A DNA stretch of 64,000 bases from NCEH01 sp040049195 (GTDB lineage Bacteria > Pseudomonadota > Alphaproteobacteria > Rhizobiales > Xanthobacteraceae), in NCBI RefSeq assembly GCF_040049195.1, contig NZ_JBDZDL010000001.1; one strand, 5' to 3'. A program made the position numbers and the translations under genes. The notes under the pieces are model-generated. The model searched no databases. It worked only from the letters and a program-made list of their open reading frames with translations, and was not told where the DNA came from. Shown piece after piece: positions 61,896-64,000 of this stretch (positions are counted from its first letter, which is position 1; each line of letters starts with the position of its first letter).

Positions 61896-62227
61896 GGCCG
61901 GTCGCCCGGCGACGAAAATATCAGGTTTGCTCGGCGCATCGGCGATGTCCCTCGGGATCGGCGTCGCTCATCCAACCGTGTCGCCGGACGGTTGGTTCCG
62001 AAAGAGCAATGGCGACGCGCGAGCTTTCGCCGAACGGCGAAACGGTCGCTCGTGCATCCCCGCCTTCGGGATGGGCAGCTCGGACAGGTCGCGATATCCC
62101 GCTTGACACTTAAACTATGTAGCGTTCATATTTGCGCTACATATTAAAAACTGAACCATTCAGCCGCGCGGCTGCCTCCTCGGGCGTCGTGAAGGCGAAG
62201 CCAGAGCCGGAACAATTGAGGCGGTAG
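61896..62227. other. intergenic region with hairpins and promoter
   Basis: 332 bases. CCAACCGT-8-ACGGTTGG (61972-61995) and TTTCGCC-GAAC-GGCGAAA (62025-62042) are two GC hairpins, perhaps terminators or leader structures of the DUF72 gene. The promoter/operator at 62103-62143 lies at its right end. No gene. Confidence 0.45.
62103..62143 (+). promoter_or_regulatory. promoter with operator-like inverted repeat for the ABC operon
   Basis: TTGACA (62103-62108), 18 bases, CATATT (62127-62132). TATGTAGCG (62116-62124) and CGCTACATA (62135-62143) form a 9-bp inverted repeat lying across the spacer and -10, a good repressor site. Confidence 0.55.
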
Positions 62228-63046
62228 ATGAACGCGGTTGCCAAGCATCCCGAAGAGCAAGTGTATTCGTCCCCCAAACCGAAACCGCTGCTGGAGGTGT
62301 CCGGAGTAACGCTCCAGTACAAGACGCGCGATCTGCTCGTTACGGCGACCCGCGATGTCAGTTTTGAAGTCTACCCAGCAGACCGCTTCGTGCTGCTGGG
62401 GCCTTCCGGCTGTGGCAAATCAAGCCTGCTGAAAGGTGTTGCCGGGTTCCTTGAGCCGGTGGCAGGCTTCATGCGGTTGAACGGCGAGATGATTACGGGA
62501 GCCGGTCCAGACCGCATGATGGTGTTCCAGGACTTCGACCAGCTGATGCCCTGGAAGACCGTCCTGGAAAACGTAATGTTTCCGATCCTGGTGAGCCGCC
62601 GCTTTCCCCGCGCCGCGGCGCGCGAGCGGGCCTTGGCCAGCATCGCCAAAGTCAAGCTCAGCAAATTTGCGGACGCTTATCCCCACATGCTCTCCGGCGG
62701 CATGAAGCAGCGCGTCGCCATTGCCCGCGCCATGGCCATGGAACCCGCCATTCTTCTGATGGATGAGCCCTTCGCGGCCCTAGACGCCCTCACGCGCCGC
62801 CAGATGCAGGACGAACTGCTGCAGCTGTGGGACGAGATCCGCTTCACCGTGCTGTTCGTCACCCACTCCATCGAAGAGGCGATCGTGGTCGGCTCGCGGA
62901 TCCTCGTGCTCACCCCGCACCCCGGCGAGGTCAAGGCGGAGTTGAACTCCCACCAGTTCGATCACACCCATCTCGGCGGGAGCGATTTCGTGGCCCTGGC
63001 CCAGAAGATCAACACCATGCTTTTCGCCGAGGGTCACAATGGCTGA
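62228..63046 (+). CDS. ABC transporter ATPase, NitT/TauT-type
   Basis: 272 residues. Walker A GPSGCGKSS, Q-loop FQDFDQLMPWKT, signature LSGGMKQRVAIARA, Walker B ILLMDEPFAALD, switch VTHSIEEA. It resembles the island importer ATPase but its Q-loop reads QLMPW. The start codon follows GAGGCGGTAG. First gene of an operon with the permease at 63039 (8-base overlap) and a binding protein that begins at 63981. Confidence 0.94.
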   Translation: MNAVAKHPEEQVYSSPKPKPLLEVSGVTLQYKTRDLLVTATRDVSFEVYPADRFVLLGPSGCGKSSLLKGVAGFLEPVAGFMRLNGEMITGAGPDRMMVFQDFDQLMPWKTVLENVMFPILVSRRFPRAAARERALASIAKVKLSKFADAYPHMLSGGMKQRVAIARAMAMEPAILLMDEPFAALDALTRRQMQDELLQLWDEIRFTVLFVTHSIEEAIVVGSRILVLTPHPGEVKAELNSHQFDHTHLGGSDFVALAQKINTMLFAEGHNG

Positions 63047-63941
63047 ACTGTCCCCTGCGCCGGCCGCCCGGCTATCTCCCCCGATCCGCCCCGAATTCGT
63101 GCGCACCGCGCCGCGCGCGCGTGATGCCGGCGCGATCGAGCGCCCACTTTCGCTCTGGGAACACCTCGCAAACATGGAGGGTGTCCGCCGCGGGGCAATC
63201 GTCGTCGCGCTGATGGTGGCGTGGCAGCTTTACGCCATTTGGCTCTCCAACCCGTTGATGTTTCCGACCCTGACCGACACGCTGCGGGCGTTGTGGGACG
63301 GCCTCGTCCACGGCGTCCTGCTCCAGCGGATCGGCGCGACGCTTCAGGTGCTGATGACCGGCTACGCGGTCGGAATCGCCCTGGCGGCCATGCTGACGAC
63401 CTTCGCCGTCTCCTCGCGGCTCGGCGCCGATCTTCTGGCGACCCTCACCGCCATGTTCAACCCGCTGCCGGCGATCGCGCTTCTGCCGCTGGCGCTGTTG
63501 TGGTTCGGGCTCGGTGTGCCGAGTCTCGTCTTCGTCATCGTGCACTCGGTGCTCTGGGCGGTGGCTCTCAATACGCTGACGGGATTCCTGGGCGTGTCTG
63601 AAACCCAGAGGTTGGCAGGCCAAAACTATGGTCTGCGCGGCGTGCGCTACGTCGCCTTGATCCTGATCCCCGCCGCTTTTCCCTCCATCCTCTCCGGACT
63701 CAAGATCGGCTGGGCTTTCGCGTGGCGGACCCTGATCGCGGCGGAGCTCGTGTTCGGTGTTTCGTCGCGCACCGGCGGGCTCGGCTGGTTTCTGTTCGAG
63801 AAGCGAAACCAGCTGGAAACCGATCAGGTCTTCGCGGGGCTCACCTGCGTCATCATCATTGGGCTTCTGGTCGAGGGGTTGATCTTCCGCACCATCGAGG
63901 CACGCACCATCCGCCGCTGGGGCATGAGCCGGGCCGGCTGA
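63039..63941 (+). CDS. ABC transporter permease, NitT/TauT-type
   Basis: 300 residues, about six membrane segments starting at IVVALMVAWQLYAIWLSNPLMFP. The EAA region is SETQRLAGQNYGLRGVRYVALILIPAAFPSILSGL (about 187-221). Partner of the ATPase at 62228. Confidence 0.93.
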   Translation: MAELSPAPAARLSPPIRPEFVRTAPRARDAGAIERPLSLWEHLANMEGVRRGAIVVALMVAWQLYAIWLSNPLMFPTLTDTLRALWDGLVHGVLLQRIGATLQVLMTGYAVGIALAAMLTTFAVSSRLGADLLATLTAMFNPLPAIALLPLALLWFGLGVPSLVFVIVHSVLWAVALNTLTGFLGVSETQRLAGQNYGLRGVRYVALILIPAAFPSILSGLKIGWAFAWRTLIAAELVFGVSSRTGGLGWFLFEKRNQLETDQVFAGLTCVIIIGLLVEGLIFRTIEARTIRRWGMSRAG

Positions 63942-63980
63942 TCTCACCCACACACAGAAACTAAGGAAAAGAGCAGTCCC

Positions 63981-64000
63981 ATGCGTATTCGCCTTCTCGG
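63981..64000 (+). CDS. start of a gene cut by the window edge, probably the binding protein
   Basis: An ATG at 63981 begins MRIRLLG, a basic then hydrophobic start that would suit a signal peptide. Only six codons are visible; identity as the binding protein of this ABC operon is inferred from order. Confidence 0.4.

Noticed and set aside
62137..62322. 61-codon minus-strand frame
   Set aside because: It crosses the promoter/operator and the start of the ATPase gene and has no family or ribosome-site support.

Overview
The window is high-GC DNA from an alphaproteobacterium. A Hyphomicrobiales/Xanthobacteraceae-like host is my inference from the tRNA, the L21 gene, a DUF4102-type integrase and the abundance of ABC uptake and CoA catabolism; no species is claimed. 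It has three parts.

Left flank, 1-1238: the 3' part of rplU (minus strand), a hotdog acyl-CoA thioesterase and a complete tRNA-Ser(CGA).

Genomic island, about 1239-39569: the last 15 bases of tRNA-Ser (1224-1238) recur exactly at 39570-39584. A tyrosine integrase (38229-39416) points inward from the right end, and paired CCCCACAT-type sites lie just inside both ends. Inside are: (a) small island genes, including a promoter-bearing orphan, an XRE repressor with its own operator and a three-gene envelope operon; (b) a catabolic module (about 6.4-30.6 kb) bounded by a truncated exonuclease gene and a scrap of an EamA-type transporter; (c) an accessory end with a serine resolvase beside GTCTCAT repeats, a 731-residue protein with a PD-(D/E)xK-like core, a HUH-like replication protein, a degenerate DUF927 protein, AlpA and the integrase. 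The catabolic module carries a NitT/TauT-type ABC importer with two tandem binding proteins, an orphan LivK-like binding protein, two CaiB/BaiF proteins (one with racemase-like residues), a CoA ligase, an acyl-CoA dehydrogenase, crotonases (one BadI/MenB-like), SDRs, both a fused and a split PaaH-type 3-hydroxyacyl-CoA dehydrogenase, an enoyl reductase-like MDR and a thiolase. Together these fit CoA-dependent beta-oxidation and hydrolytic ring opening of an alicyclic, probably branched carboxylic acid. A PAS-AAA+ sigma-54 activator sits in the middle, and five good -24/-12 promoters stand before the main transcription units, so the module looks like one sigma-54 regulon.

Right flank, 39585-64000: chromosome-like sugar-acid catabolism. 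A RidA/XylX-like pair, a GntR/FCD regulator, an SDR/UxuA pair and a long operon (DUF6282, sugar ABC transporter, amidohydrolase, enolase-superfamily dehydratase, SCP2-like protein, alpha/beta hydrolase, MalK/UgpC ATPase, second GntR) appear tied together by a TGTTGGACA operator; one 16-bp version occurs twice exactly. Next come an oxidoreductase/ALDH/MmsB/LivK-like operon with a divergent LysR gene, a UdgX-type uracil-DNA glycosylase overlapping a DUF72 gene, and the start of another NitT/TauT-type ABC operon cut by the window edge.
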